From: JACKAL01 sp964400355
GTDB lineage: Bacteria > Bdellovibrionota > Bdellovibrionia > Bdellovibrionales > JAGQZY01
NCBI GenBank assembly: GCA_964400355.1
Contig: CAYNTO010000008.1
Location: 1 to 64,000 of the forward strand
Length of the DNA: 64,000 nucleotides
Reading direction: 5' to 3'
The position numbers were made by a program, and so were the translations under genes. The first letter of the stretch is position 1. Each line of letters opens with the position of its first letter. Shown here piece by piece: positions 16,806 through 25,607 of this stretch. The notes below the pieces were generated by a model that was not told the DNA's origin, searched no databases, and saw nothing but the letters and a program-made list of their open reading frames with translations.

Positions 16806-17289
16806 TGTGATTCGCTCCCATTAAAAAGAGAGCCAATTCACTGTCGGACATTTGCCAGGTGGCGAGCGCGCGTTTATCGATTTTACCGAGCAACTGAGCG
16901 CGCCCGTATTCGGAATGAGCGGGGAGGCGGCCGTTGATATTTTTAAGTGCTTGGCGTTGCACGATCCATTGTTCCTGTGGATTTTCTAAGACAAATTTAT
17001 AAAAGTTCCAGTCTGCAGGCGACTGCGCACCATTGGTGTGCGGCAATTGCTGAAGTTGTTCCAGTCGCGTCTGCAATTCGAGCTCATGAGCATGATCGCT
17101 CGAGGGAGGATAGGTTTTGGCAAACAGCGCGTGGGTTTTGTACCACTCTTCGGGGGTTGGCAATGCTGCCGTGGGCACCAATGTATGGCGCGGTTGGGCA
17201 GGCGCTGCCCATTCACGGGTCTTTTTTCCACCGAAATAAAAAGCGAGAAGTATTGAGAGTAAAATCAGGGCGCCGATCATTTTCCGCAT
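16795..17289 (-). CDS. Small membrane-anchored protein, unknown function
   Basis: 164 residues with one N-terminal hydrophobic helix (IGALILLSILLAFYFGG) that could be an anchor or uncleaved signal, then a soluble helical domain rich in Gln, Leu and His. No family recognised. Its 3' end overlaps the start of the HENHH protein by 11 bases, so it may assist or regulate that protein. No clear Shine-Dalgarno before the ATG. Confidence 0.6.
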   Translation of the reverse strand: MRKMIGALILLSILLAFYFGGKKTREWAAPAQPRHTLVPTAALPTPEEWYKTHALFAKTYPPSSDHAHELELQTRLEQLQQLPHTNGAQSPADWNFYKFVLENPQEQWIVQRQALKNINGRLPAHSEYGRAQLLGKIDKRALATWQMSDSELALFLMGANHNEH

Positions 17290-17545
17290 AGGTTTATATC
17301 GGCAAATTCAGAGGGAGAGCTTAAAAATTCTCGCTCTGGAAGCTGGCCAAGGTCGGGTGTATTTAGGGTAGATTCGACCCTCGATTTTGGCCCATTGCTT
17401 CTTGGATACACGTGCTGAAGGCCTATTTTGCGTTTGAATGGCCAATACCTGTCATAAACGTTTTTTATTATACATTTCAAGCTATTGGGCCTAAAACGGC
17501 GTCTAGGTGAAATCGATTTTACCGACCTCGGGGGAGGGTATTTAC

Positions 17546-20500
17546 ATGAAGCATTTTTCTATTTACGTCCACGCGCTCCTAGTCAGCATTTTTGCACTCA
17601 CTAGTATTTCCTGTTCCGAAATGAAATCCAGGCCTGTAAACAGCGACGGAAATCCCATCGTTAGCGATCAATTCGATCCCAATCAGACCACATTTCCTGG
17701 TGGCGTGCCCAAGTTTCTCACGCTCTTAAAACTCCAATCTCCGGCTTTATTGTCGACCGCCGAAAAGCAAAGCGATGGAAGTTTTGTGGTCGATCCGGTG
17801 TTGCAAAAAGCCGTGCTCGCTGAGCAACACTCCATGGAACAGAAGCTCGCGCAACTTTCACCAGATATACGTGTGGTTTTTCGCTACCGCATGGTGCTCA
17901 ATGCTCTGGCCATCGAAGCACCGCAAAGTCTTTCGGCGCAGATCAACGAACTTGAGGACGTTACGTTTGTCGAAGCCGATGAACGTTTCGAATTGCCAAA
18001 AACGAAAAGCACGCCGCTGGCCGACTCCGCGTCGCGTTCGCTCGCCGATTCCAATTCCATGAAAATTATTGGCGCGCTCGATGTGCACAATAAGCTCACC
18101 GTTGTAGCTGGTGATGGGCAAGTGATTCCCGTGCGCGGCCAAGGGTTGCGCGTCGGCATTATCGACTCGGGCATCGACTACACCCATAGTATGTTTCGCG
18201 GCCCAGGGGATCCCAATGTTTTTAAAGCGATTGATCCGGTTCAAGACTCCCCATTGTTTCCAAATACTCGCGTCAAAGGTGGGCGCGATTTTGTGGGAGC
18301 AAAATTCAATACGAGCTCGCACATTTATAGCAATAAGTTGGCAGTTCCAGACAACAATCCTCTCGATACCTCTGGCCATGGCTCACACGTTGCAGGCACT
18401 GTCGCAGGCGAGGGCGATGGCACTATGTCTTACGATGGTGCCGCTCCCGAAGCCGACCTGTACGCGCTGAAAGTTTTTGGAGATGGTGGCGGTTCCACGA
18501 GTGACACTGTGGTGATAGCCGCGCTCGAGTATGCGGCCGATCCCAACGGTGATCTCGACACCGGCGATCGTTTGCATGTTGTGAATCTTTCGCTGGGCGG
18601 TGGTTACGGTAAACCCCATTCGCTTTACAATATGGCTGTCAGCAATCTCACTAAGGGTGGTACGCTGGCGGTAGTTTCCGCAGGCAATGACGGCCCCGTT
18701 CCAAACATCGTGGCCTCACCGAGCACAGCCGAGGAATCACTTGCTGTTGCCGCATCCGTGGATGACATGGAACAAAACTGGCAGTTTCCAGCAATTGAAT
18801 TTAAAACCAACAATCATTCGCAAATAGTTGTGCAAGCCATAGAGGGTGTGGGCACAAAGCCCATTCGTCTCACTGGAAACGTTACTGGAAAACTCGTGTA
18901 TGTAGGAACGGCAGCGACCGATCTAACTCCGGAACTCCTGGCCGCGGTTCAGGGCAATGTGGCGTTGATCGATCGCGGTGACGTGAGTTTTGATGAAAAG
19001 ATCACGCGGGTCGCTGGCGCCATTGGCGTGGTCATGGTCAACAACACGGACGAAGAGCCATTCCGTATGGGTGGGGAACTTAAGTTTGAGATTCCTGGGG
19101 TCATGGTGTCGAAGGCCATCGGCGCGCTTCTTAAAAGTGAAATGCTTTTAGGTGAGGCGGTGATCCAGTTTCTGTCGCAAGAAAAAATAAAAAAGCCAGA
19201 GCTGATCGACACCATCGTCGGTTTTTCATCACAGGGTCCGCGTGCGGTGGATTCTTTGATCAAACCCGAAATCACAGCTCCAGGTTACAATATTATTTCT
19301 GTAGCTGTGGGTTCTGGCAATCGAGTGGTGCGTATGAGCGGGACCTCCATGTCATCTCCACATATGGCAGGCCTTGCGGCCTTGTTGATGCAATATCATC
19401 CTCAGCTGACACCACTGGAGATCAAAGCTCTACTTATGAATGCTTCGGTGGAAATAGATGATGCCGAAGGCAATGTGTATCCCATCACTCGTCAGGGTGC
19501 AGGGCGTGTGAACGTTTACCGATCGGCCACCAACCCTCTACTCGTCAAAGAAGGCGCGATCTCGTTGGGCGAAGTGCAAGTGGGAGCGCCACTGACCATT
19601 GAGCGCCGACTCACGTTTAAGAATCTCACGTCATCGTCGCTGACTGTGGCCATTGCGGCTCAGTCGCAAGCGGCGCTGCAATTGAATGTGGCTGAATCCT
19701 CTTTAGTGCTGAAAGCCAATGAAGAGCGCGAAATCACGTTGAATGTTGTGGTGTCACCTATTGATCAAATGACTTCGGAGCTCGATGGTTTTTTAATCGC
19801 AATGGTGCAAGGCTCGGTTGTGGCCCGCGTTCCGGTGATGGCGGTTGTAAATTATCTCACGCAGATTACCGCTTCCACGTCGCCGGCGGCTGTTGATGGT
19901 TCCGCACAGGTGGCCTTTAACAATGGGGGCAGCACTGCTGGTTCCGCATATGTGTTCCAATTGCTGGGACAAGATGCGCGCAAACCACTCGTCACCGACA
20001 CCACGCTGGCCTCCTCTTGCGATTTGGAATCGGTGGGTTATCGCCACGTGGAGCGCGATGGGGTTACTCTCCTTCAGTTTGCGGTTAAAATCTACAATCC
20101 GATTACAGATTGGAACATTTGCGATGTAAACATTGAATTCGATGTGGATGGCGATGGCGTGAGCGATCGTGAAATCATCGGAACAACCTTTGAAACGATG
20201 CCGGGTTTTGGAGAACTGGGTATTGCCGGATTTCGCAGTATTTTATTTGATTCTAAAATATTAACGTCGCTCTACAGTGACTATCGCAAGCAAGTGGCAT
20301 TGCAGCTTCCGACGGCGCCAACGCTCGACTACGTACCAGCGCTGCTGGGCGAGTCGCCGATGATCACCTACGATCATTCGACAATGGCCATTGTCGAAGT
20401 GCCTCTGGCAAAAGTAGGTGCTGGTGCGAATTTGAGCGTGCGTGCGACGGCCTCCTACAACGACGGCGATGTGGTTGAAGGCTACGATACATTGCAAAAT

Positions 20501-20722
20501 GCATCGGGAGCGGAATGGATTCGGGTGGCTGTCCGTCCTGAGTTGAAAGTTCAAGAGGATTATTCGATCCCTGCAATGGGCAACGCTGTGGTCACTCTTC
20601 CCGATGCGTCCGTGCGATGGGTGAGCTACTTTCCAAGAAACGCATTTATCATGGGCCTTGTCGGTTCAGACAGCCAGTCGCAGCTTTTAGATGCGACTGC
20701 GAGTGCAGGATCTTTACTTTAG
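17546..20722 (+). CDS. Large secreted subtilisin-family (S8) serine protease with PA domain
   Basis: 1058 residues. Signal peptide ends at ISCSE, possibly a weak lipobox. After a propeptide (inhibitor I9-like, ending ELEDVTFVEADERFELP) comes the S8 domain with catalytic Asp207 (GIIDSGIDYTHS), His278 (SGHGSHVAGTVAG) and Ser601 (SGTSMSSPHMAGLAALL). A protease-associated (PA) domain is inserted between His and Ser (GNVALIDRGDVSFDEKI). The last 400 residues are beta-rich and may bind surfaces or substrates. ATG 17546 is chosen because GGGGGAGGG precedes it; a GTG at 17507 lacks one. Likely a degradative enzyme for prey or nutrient protein. Its end overlaps the convergent hydrolase gene by 4 bases. 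Confidence 0.9.
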   Translation: MKHFSIYVHALLVSIFALTSISCSEMKSRPVNSDGNPIVSDQFDPNQTTFPGGVPKFLTLLKLQSPALLSTAEKQSDGSFVVDPVLQKAVLAEQHSMEQKLAQLSPDIRVVFRYRMVLNALAIEAPQSLSAQINELEDVTFVEADERFELPKTKSTPLADSASRSLADSNSMKIIGALDVHNKLTVVAGDGQVIPVRGQGLRVGIIDSGIDYTHSMFRGPGDPNVFKAIDPVQDSPLFPNTRVKGGRDFVGAKFNTSSHIYSNKLAVPDNNPLDTSGHGSHVAGTVAGEGDGTMSYDGAAPEADLYALKVFGDGGGSTSDTVVIAALEYAADPNGDLDTGDRLHVVNLSLGGGYGKPHSLYNMAVSNLTKGGTLAVVSAGNDGPVPNIVASPSTAEESLAVAASVDDMEQNWQFPAIEFKTNNHSQIVVQAIEGVGTKPIRLTGNVTGKLVYVGTAATDLTPELLAAVQGNVALIDRGDVSFDEKITRVAGAIGVVMVNNTDEEPFRMGGELKFEIPGVMVSKAIGALLKSEMLLGEAVIQFLSQEKIKKPELIDTIVGFSSQGPRAVDSLIKPEITAPGYNIISVAVGSGNRVVRMSGTSMSSPHMAGLAALLMQYHPQLTPLEIKALLMNASVEIDDAEGNVYPITRQGAGRVNVYRSATNPLLVKEGAISLGEVQVGAPLTIERRLTFKNLTSSSLTVAIAAQSQAALQLNVAESSLVLKANEEREITLNVVVSPIDQMTSELDGFLIAMVQGSVVARVPVMAVVNYLTQITASTSPAAVDGSAQVAFNNGGSTAGSAYVFQLLGQDARKPLVTDTTLASSCDLESVGYRHVERDGVTLLQFAVKIYNPITDWNICDVNIEFDVDGDGVSDREIIGTTFETMPGFGELGIAGFRSILFDSKILTSLYSDYRKQVALQLPTAPTLDYVPALLGESPMITYDHSTMAIVEVPLAKVGAGANLSVRATASYNDGDVVEGYDTLQNASGAEWIRVAVRPELKVQEDYSIPAMGNAVVTLPDASVRWVSYFPRNAFIMGLVGSDSQSQLLDATASAGSLL

Positions 20723-21684
20723 CGGGATAAAATTCCAGTGGCGCAGGCGATTCCGCCTGCGGCATTGAGATACTGGGAAATCTCCACTTCCGCCGCAACT
20801 TCCATTTTATTTTTCAGATAAAGTTCCCTTAGTGCCGGGCAATTGGCGGCCATAATAATTTTTTTGGGGCCGAGGCTTACGATATTCATACCCTGTTTTT
20901 CCGTCACTTCCGAAATTTCTGGCACTTCGATAATATTCGCAAAACGGGATCTTAAAATTTCCACAGCGGAGTCTTCGAGAATGGACGTGCGCACAAGAGC
21001 CGTGTCTGTGTCGACAATTTGTAAAACCCCCAGCAAATGCTGAGCGGATTTCGGAAGCGGTAGCAGTAGCGTGCTTACGCCATAGGGTTTTAGGATTTCT
21101 TGCAGTTGAAGTGCTCCGCTGCTGTTGGTGCGGTTGCCAATTCCGATACCCACAGTGTGAGCGTCGAGCCACAAAGCGTCTGCACCTTCGAAGAGTCCGG
21201 TTCCAGCGATCATGCCGAGCAGAGGAACTCCAGCTTGCGCGAGAGCCAGTTGCGCCCATTTCTCCTCCCCGGCGCGCACGGGGCTTGCCATGCGCGCGAG
21301 AACAGCGCCCCATGGAGTTCTAAAAAAAAGATCGCGCGTGAACATAAGATTTGGTGGTGACTCGGGAAACAGATCGGCCGCGAGATCATGCACGCGAACA
21401 TCGTGCTGCTCAAAAATAGATTTCAAGTTTTTATACTCCGCGCGCAGAGTTTCCCAGTCTATGGCGCGCAGATGCTGCGCCTGTTCGGGATGGGCGATGT
21501 GTATAGGCACCGACGGTGGAGTGTAGAGCAGGACTCCGTGCAGAGGCGCAAACTCGGAGGGTGCGCCACTTGGGGTCCAATAGGTACCGTTGGCGACCTC
21601 ATCGCGATGAGAGCTTTCGCGGTATAACCATGAGCCGCCGTGATAGGCGGAGAGTTGTGAGCGATCGCTTGAACTTATGTCCAT
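20719..21684 (-). CDS. Amidinotransferase-superfamily hydrolase (DDAH/arginine deiminase-like)
   Basis: 321 residues. The family triad can be traced: Glu in GLFEGADALW, His in QHLLGVLQIVD, and a nucleophilic Cys near the C-terminus in GGIACATGIL; substrate Asp/Arg are seen in FTRD. Such enzymes act on guanidino groups, either hydrolysing them (dimethylarginine hydrolase, arginine deiminase) or transferring amidino groups. The sequence is closer in style to the hydrolases. Its start overlaps the stop of the sulfotransferase gene by 10 bases, so it is part of the left arm of the sulfation cluster and may shape or trim a guanidino-bearing product. Confidence 0.8.
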   Translation of the reverse strand: MDISSSDRSQLSAYHGGSWLYRESSHRDEVANGTYWTPSGAPSEFAPLHGVLLYTPPSVPIHIAHPEQAQHLRAIDWETLRAEYKNLKSIFEQHDVRVHDLAADLFPESPPNLMFTRDLFFRTPWGAVLARMASPVRAGEEKWAQLALAQAGVPLLGMIAGTGLFEGADALWLDAHTVGIGIGNRTNSSGALQLQEILKPYGVSTLLLPLPKSAQHLLGVLQIVDTDTALVRTSILEDSAVEILRSRFANIIEVPEISEVTEKQGMNIVSLGPKKIIMAANCPALRELYLKNKMEVAAEVEISQYLNAAGGIACATGILSR

Positions 21685-22889
21685 GTTTCGGGAGCTCCAA
21701 TATTGTAATGAAACCGCTCTGCCAACTGCAATAATTTTCCGTGGTCATGCCCGCGCAACAGAGGCAGGAGAATGTCGGCGCGTTTTTTCCATTTGCCCGA
21801 GAGCGGAGGGTGCACACTGGCAACGGGCTTTAGCCATTGAGACGAGTGCGAGTTGTGCCGTTCGTTTACGCCCGCAAAAGAGCAAATGCTCTCAAGCTCT
21901 TGCCGTGGATTGGCCACTAGCTGTTCATAGCTCAACGTGTGAAAACTGTCGGTAGTATCGTTAAGAAATTCATCGATCTGCTTGTACGCGGAACTCCATT
22001 GAAAGGCACACACCTCTTCGAGTGGCGCGTCGGTGTAGGCCTGCCAACCAGGCGGCATATCAAACTTCCAAAAGTGATCGCCGCCAGGGAGTGTGTCACT
22101 GTAGCCTTTTATGCGAAGGCGAGCATGGGGGTGCACACTGTGAGAATGAAATGCGGTCGATAACCAGCCATCCATGAGAGCGCTAATAGTGGCCGCCGGG
22201 TTGCGCTGCAGAACTATCCATTTGAATTCTGCATGTGGAAAAAGTGCTTTTAAAAACGGCAATCGATAAATCGAGGTGCTGGTTTTCAAAAGTAGGGAGT
22301 GATTCTTTGCCAGATCTTGTGTGATTGCGGTTTGGGCAATGGGCGTGATGTACGGCGGTTCCTCTAATAGTGACAGGTTTTGCGGATGGCTGCTCGTTGT
22401 GGAAAAGAGATCTACCGTAACCGGATAATCCCTGGCCTGGAGCTGCGCCACGAAATCTAGGTAAATGGAGCTCCAATCTAAGGGGTTGTGTGCAGAACTT
22501 AAAGTGGATTCGAACACGCCTTTTAGTTCTGACTTTAAGTTTTTTGCGGCCAGTTGAGGCCACTGCAAAAGAAGTCTATGTAAAAATGTTGGAAAGTGCC
22601 GGTGCTCCACTGGAGCTTCGGGGTTAAAGAGCCCACTGTCTTGTTGGAGGGCCAAAAAATAGCGATCTAAAACTCCCGGCGATGGTGGGCTGAAAAGGGA
22701 GTCGCAGTAGTGGGGACTATTAAAAATTCCTAATCCCACTTGGCGATAATAGGCGGTTTCCTCACCGGTGGGCGCTAAAAACAGTGCATTGCGAACGAGG
22801 GAGTGAAACAAAAAACTCGATCCAGTTCGCGAGCCAGCGAGAATGACGACCACGTTGCGAATGTCCTGGCGAGACAGGGGAGTTTTCAT
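21675..22889 (-). CDS. PAPS-dependent sulfotransferase
   Basis: 404 residues. ILAGSRTGSSFLFHSL near the N-terminus is the 5'-phosphosulfate loop and VLQRNPAATISALMDGW holds the 3'-phosphate-binding Arg. It would transfer sulfate from PAPS to a hydroxyl or amine. The start at 22889 is preferred to 23009, since the longer form would run into the divergent cysD gene and adds residues not typical of the fold. The PAPS-making genes lie directly across the divergent promoter. Acceptor unknown. Confidence 0.85.
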   Translation of the reverse strand: MKTPLSRQDIRNVVVILAGSRTGSSFLFHSLVRNALFLAPTGEETAYYRQVGLGIFNSPHYCDSLFSPPSPGVLDRYFLALQQDSGLFNPEAPVEHRHFPTFLHRLLLQWPQLAAKNLKSELKGVFESTLSSAHNPLDWSSIYLDFVAQLQARDYPVTVDLFSTTSSHPQNLSLLEEPPYITPIAQTAITQDLAKNHSLLLKTSTSIYRLPFLKALFPHAEFKWIVLQRNPAATISALMDGWLSTAFHSHSVHPHARLRIKGYSDTLPGGDHFWKFDMPPGWQAYTDAPLEEVCAFQWSSAYKQIDEFLNDTTDSFHTLSYEQLVANPRQELESICSFAGVNERHNSHSSQWLKPVASVHPPLSGKWKKRADILLPLLRGHDHGKLLQLAERFHYNIGAPETWT

Positions 22890-22921
22890 GAGTAAAATTG
22901 TAGCTAATTGCTCTGTGAAAG

Positions 22922-22943
22922 AAAGGTGATAATTATCATCTTT
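22922..22943. promoter_or_regulatory. 22-bp near-perfect palindrome in divergent promoter
   Basis: AAAG-G-TGATAATTATCA-T-CTTT: only one base pair breaks the symmetry. It lies 33 bases from the sulfotransferase start and 38 from the cysD start. Its centre contains GATAAT on both strands, which could serve as overlapping -10 boxes. It resembles, but does not match, a Fur box (the central spacing is 3 bases shorter). A likely operator for both arms. Confidence 0.6.
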
Positions 22944-22980
22944 GGAGCGCCACAGATATACGGTACGCTTAGGAGCAGTC

Positions 22981-23823
22981 ATGGAAAACAACACGATGTT
23001 CTCTTCCATTTCAGATACGGAATCTGCGCGTCTTCACAAGCTGGAGAACGATTCCATTTACATCTTGCGTGAGGCCTATCGCACCTTAAGGAACCCGGCG
23101 ATGTTGTGGTCGATGGGAAAAGATTCCACCGTTATGCTGTGGCTGACGCGCAAAGCATTTTTTGGGAAAATTCCGTTTCCGGTTTTACACATCGACACGC
23201 ACTACAAGATTCCAGAGATGATCTCTTTTCGTGACGCCACTGCGCGCGAATGGGGATTGGATTTGCGTGTGGGGCAAAACAAAAAAGCATTGGCAGACGG
23301 CATGCATCCTTCGCTTGGCAAACTCAAGTGCTGTGGAGCTTTAAAGACCGATGCGCTCAAGGCGGCAATAGCTAGTCATGGCTTCCAGACAATTTTTGCG
23401 GCGATTCGGCGTGATGAAGAGGGGTCGCGCGGCAAAGAGCGGGTGTTCTCGCCTCGCGGGCAAGACTCAGAGTGGAACTACAAGGAGCAGCCGCCTGAAT
23501 TCTGGAACGACTATCAAACCAGTTATCCCGAGGGCACTGAAGTGCGTGTTCATCCTTTGTTGCAGTGGACGGAGCTCGATATTTGGCTCTATGTGCGCGC
23601 GCAAAGAATTCCCGTGCTCAATTTGTATTATTCAAATCAAGGCAAGCGCTATCGTAGCGTGGGATGTGCGCCGTGTACGGGATACGTGAATTCCAACGCC
23701 GCCACGATCGACGAAGTGATCAGCGAGTTGCGGGTAACGACAGTCGGGGAGCGTGCCGGCCGCGCGCAAGATCAGGCCGACCGCTACGCCTTACAAAAAT
23801 TGCGAGCGCGGGGGTATATGTGA
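22981..23823 (+). CDS. cysD: Sulfate adenylyltransferase subunit 2
   Basis: 280 residues of the PAPS-reductase-like PP-loop ATP pyrophosphatase family, with the loop WSMGKDSTVML. With CysN it makes APS from sulfate and ATP. GKRYRSVGCAPCTGYV near the C-terminus is typical of CysD. Start ATG 22981 has TAGGAG upstream; the frame extends to 22942 without a ribosome site. GTGA overlap with cysNC. First gene of the right arm of the cluster. No sulfite-producing reductase genes are nearby, which points to sulfation rather than cysteine synthesis. Confidence 0.95.
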   Translation: MENNTMFSSISDTESARLHKLENDSIYILREAYRTLRNPAMLWSMGKDSTVMLWLTRKAFFGKIPFPVLHIDTHYKIPEMISFRDATAREWGLDLRVGQNKKALADGMHPSLGKLKCCGALKTDALKAAIASHGFQTIFAAIRRDEEGSRGKERVFSPRGQDSEWNYKEQPPEFWNDYQTSYPEGTEVRVHPLLQWTELDIWLYVRAQRIPVLNLYYSNQGKRYRSVGCAPCTGYVNSNAATIDEVISELRVTTVGERAGRAQDQADRYALQKLRARGYM

Positions 23824-25607
23824 GTGTGCGTATCGCGGTGGTGGGCCACGTCGACAACGGTAAGAGCACCTTGATCGGTCGCCTGATGAGCGACACGGGG
23901 CAGGTGCATAGTGATAAAATTGAAAAAGTGCACTCAGTTTGTCGTGTTCAAGGGCGCAAGTACGAGTATGCGTTCCTGCTGGATGCGCTGGAGGAAGAGC
24001 AAGCCCAGGGAATCACCATGGATGTCACCGAGGTGCCGTGGGCGTTCGAAGATCGCGTCTACACTTTTGTAGATACTCCAGGACACCGCGAGTTTTTAAA
24101 AAAAATGGTCGGCGGTGCTTCGCGCGTGGACGCGGCACTTCTCATTGTCGATGCGCTGGACGGTGTGGCGTCGAGTCTTTTGCGCCAGTTGCAATTGCTT
24201 GAAATATTGGGATTGCAGCAGGTGATCGTGCTGGTCAACAAAATGGATCAGGTGCAGTGGAGCGAAGACGTGTTCTCACAAATCAAATTAGCGTTGCACA
24301 GTGCGCCCTGTGCAGCAACAGCGGTGGTACTGCCGATTTCGGCATGGCATGGGGAAAACCTTTTATCGGTGTCGGATAAGTTCCCGTGGTATAGCGGTCC
24401 AACGCTTGTTCAAGCTTTATCCGCTCTCGTGCCTCGCCGTTCATTGCAAAAGGAAAAAACACGATTCCAGATTCAGGATGTTTACAGAACCGGTGAAAAG
24501 CGTATCTATGTGGGCCGAGTGGACAGTGGTCAAATTCAAGTGGGCGATATTTTGTGTTTTACTCCATTTGGTGAAACGGCTTCCGTGAACTCCATCGAGG
24601 TGTACGGAGATTTGGTAAACATTGCGGGGCGCGGAGATGCGGTGGGAATCACTCTCGACAGGCATTTGTTTTTGGAGCGTGGGGCGATGGGATACTTTTC
24701 CCAAGAAGCTCCTGAACACTCAACGTGTCTCGTGGGGGATATTTTCTGGCTCGATCCAGTTCCACTGACCACTGGTGAGCAGGTGATCGTGAAGATGGGA
24801 ACTCAGGCGGTGCGCGCTCACGTCGAGAGAATTGTTCACGATGTGGATGAAAATACATTGCTTCAGGATCACTCTGCTCCCGAACTGCGTCTTATGGGAC
24901 GAGCTCAATTTCGTTTTGACCATCCTCTTTATTTTGATCGTTGGAGTGAAAACGAGGCCACCAGTCAGTTTGTGGTGTGTCGCAAGCACCTTGTCTTGGG
25001 TGGAGGACGGTGGATCGGACCGTCGAATTCGCAGGCAGTGGCCAGGAGCGGGGAATTTCAGCGTGGTCGTGTGATGTGGTTCACCGGTTTGTCAGGAGCA
25101 GGAAAGTCCACTTTGGCACAGGTGCTGTGCCAAAAACTGCAAGAGCAGGGAATTCCCACCTTCATGCTCGATGGCGATGTGGTGCGCACGGGTTTGTGTA
25201 AAGATCTCGGGTTTTCCATGGAAGATCGCTTGGAAAATATTCGTCGCTCTGCTGAGGTGGCCAAGCTTGCCGCGGACGCCGGGCACATTGTACTTGCCGC
25301 GTTTATTTCGCCGCTTCAGATCCAGAGGGATTTGGCGCGCTCCATAGTGGGCCGCGATCGATTCATCGAAGTGTTTGTAGATTGCCCGCTCAGCGTGTGT
25401 GAAGAGCGCGATGTGAAGGGCCTCTACGCCAAGGCCCGCCGCGGAGAGCTGGCACAATTCACCGGTATTGGTTCCGACTACGAAGTGCCTGCAGATCCTG
25501 ATCTGCACATTCATAGTCATGGTACTGAAATCTCTCACTCACTACATTTGCTACAAAATAAAATCATGAAGCCGGCGGAGAGCCGTCTATCGCAGGAGGC
25601 ACAGTGA
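23820..25607 (+). CDS. cysNC: CysNC: sulfate adenylyltransferase GTPase fused to APS kinase
   Basis: 595 residues with two enzymes in one chain. Residues 1-about 420 are the CysN GTPase (G1 GHVDNGKSTLIGRL, G3 DTPGHREF, G4 NKMD) with its two beta-barrel domains; the rest is APS kinase CysC (P-loop TGLSGAGKSTLAQVL). The product with CysD is PAPS, the sulfate donor. The start is GTG at 23820, inside the cysD stop (GTGA); protein similarity begins exactly there (VRIAVVGHVDNGKS). It ends in another GTGA overlap with the radical SAM gene. Confidence 0.95.
   Translation: MSVRIAVVGHVDNGKSTLIGRLMSDTGQVHSDKIEKVHSVCRVQGRKYEYAFLLDALEEEQAQGITMDVTEVPWAFEDRVYTFVDTPGHREFLKKMVGGASRVDAALLIVDALDGVASSLLRQLQLLEILGLQQVIVLVNKMDQVQWSEDVFSQIKLALHSAPCAATAVVLPISAWHGENLLSVSDKFPWYSGPTLVQALSALVPRRSLQKEKTRFQIQDVYRTGEKRIYVGRVDSGQIQVGDILCFTPFGETASVNSIEVYGDLVNIAGRGDAVGITLDRHLFLERGAMGYFSQEAPEHSTCLVGDIFWLDPVPLTTGEQVIVKMGTQAVRAHVERIVHDVDENTLLQDHSAPELRLMGRAQFRFDHPLYFDRWSENEATSQFVVCRKHLVLGGGRWIGPSNSQAVARSGEFQRGRVMWFTGLSGAGKSTLAQVLCQKLQEQGIPTFMLDGDVVRTGLCKDLGFSMEDRLENIRRSAEVAKLAADAGHIVLAAFISPLQIQRDLARSIVGRDRFIEVFVDCPLSVCEERDVKGLYAKARRGELAQFTGIGSDYEVPADPDLHIHSHGTEISHSLHLLQNKIMKPAESRLSQEAQ

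Noticed and set aside
22942..22980. Longer N-terminus for cysD from 22942
   Set aside because: It has no ribosome site and overlaps the palindrome, while ATG 22981 has TAGGAG and a typical CysD beginning.
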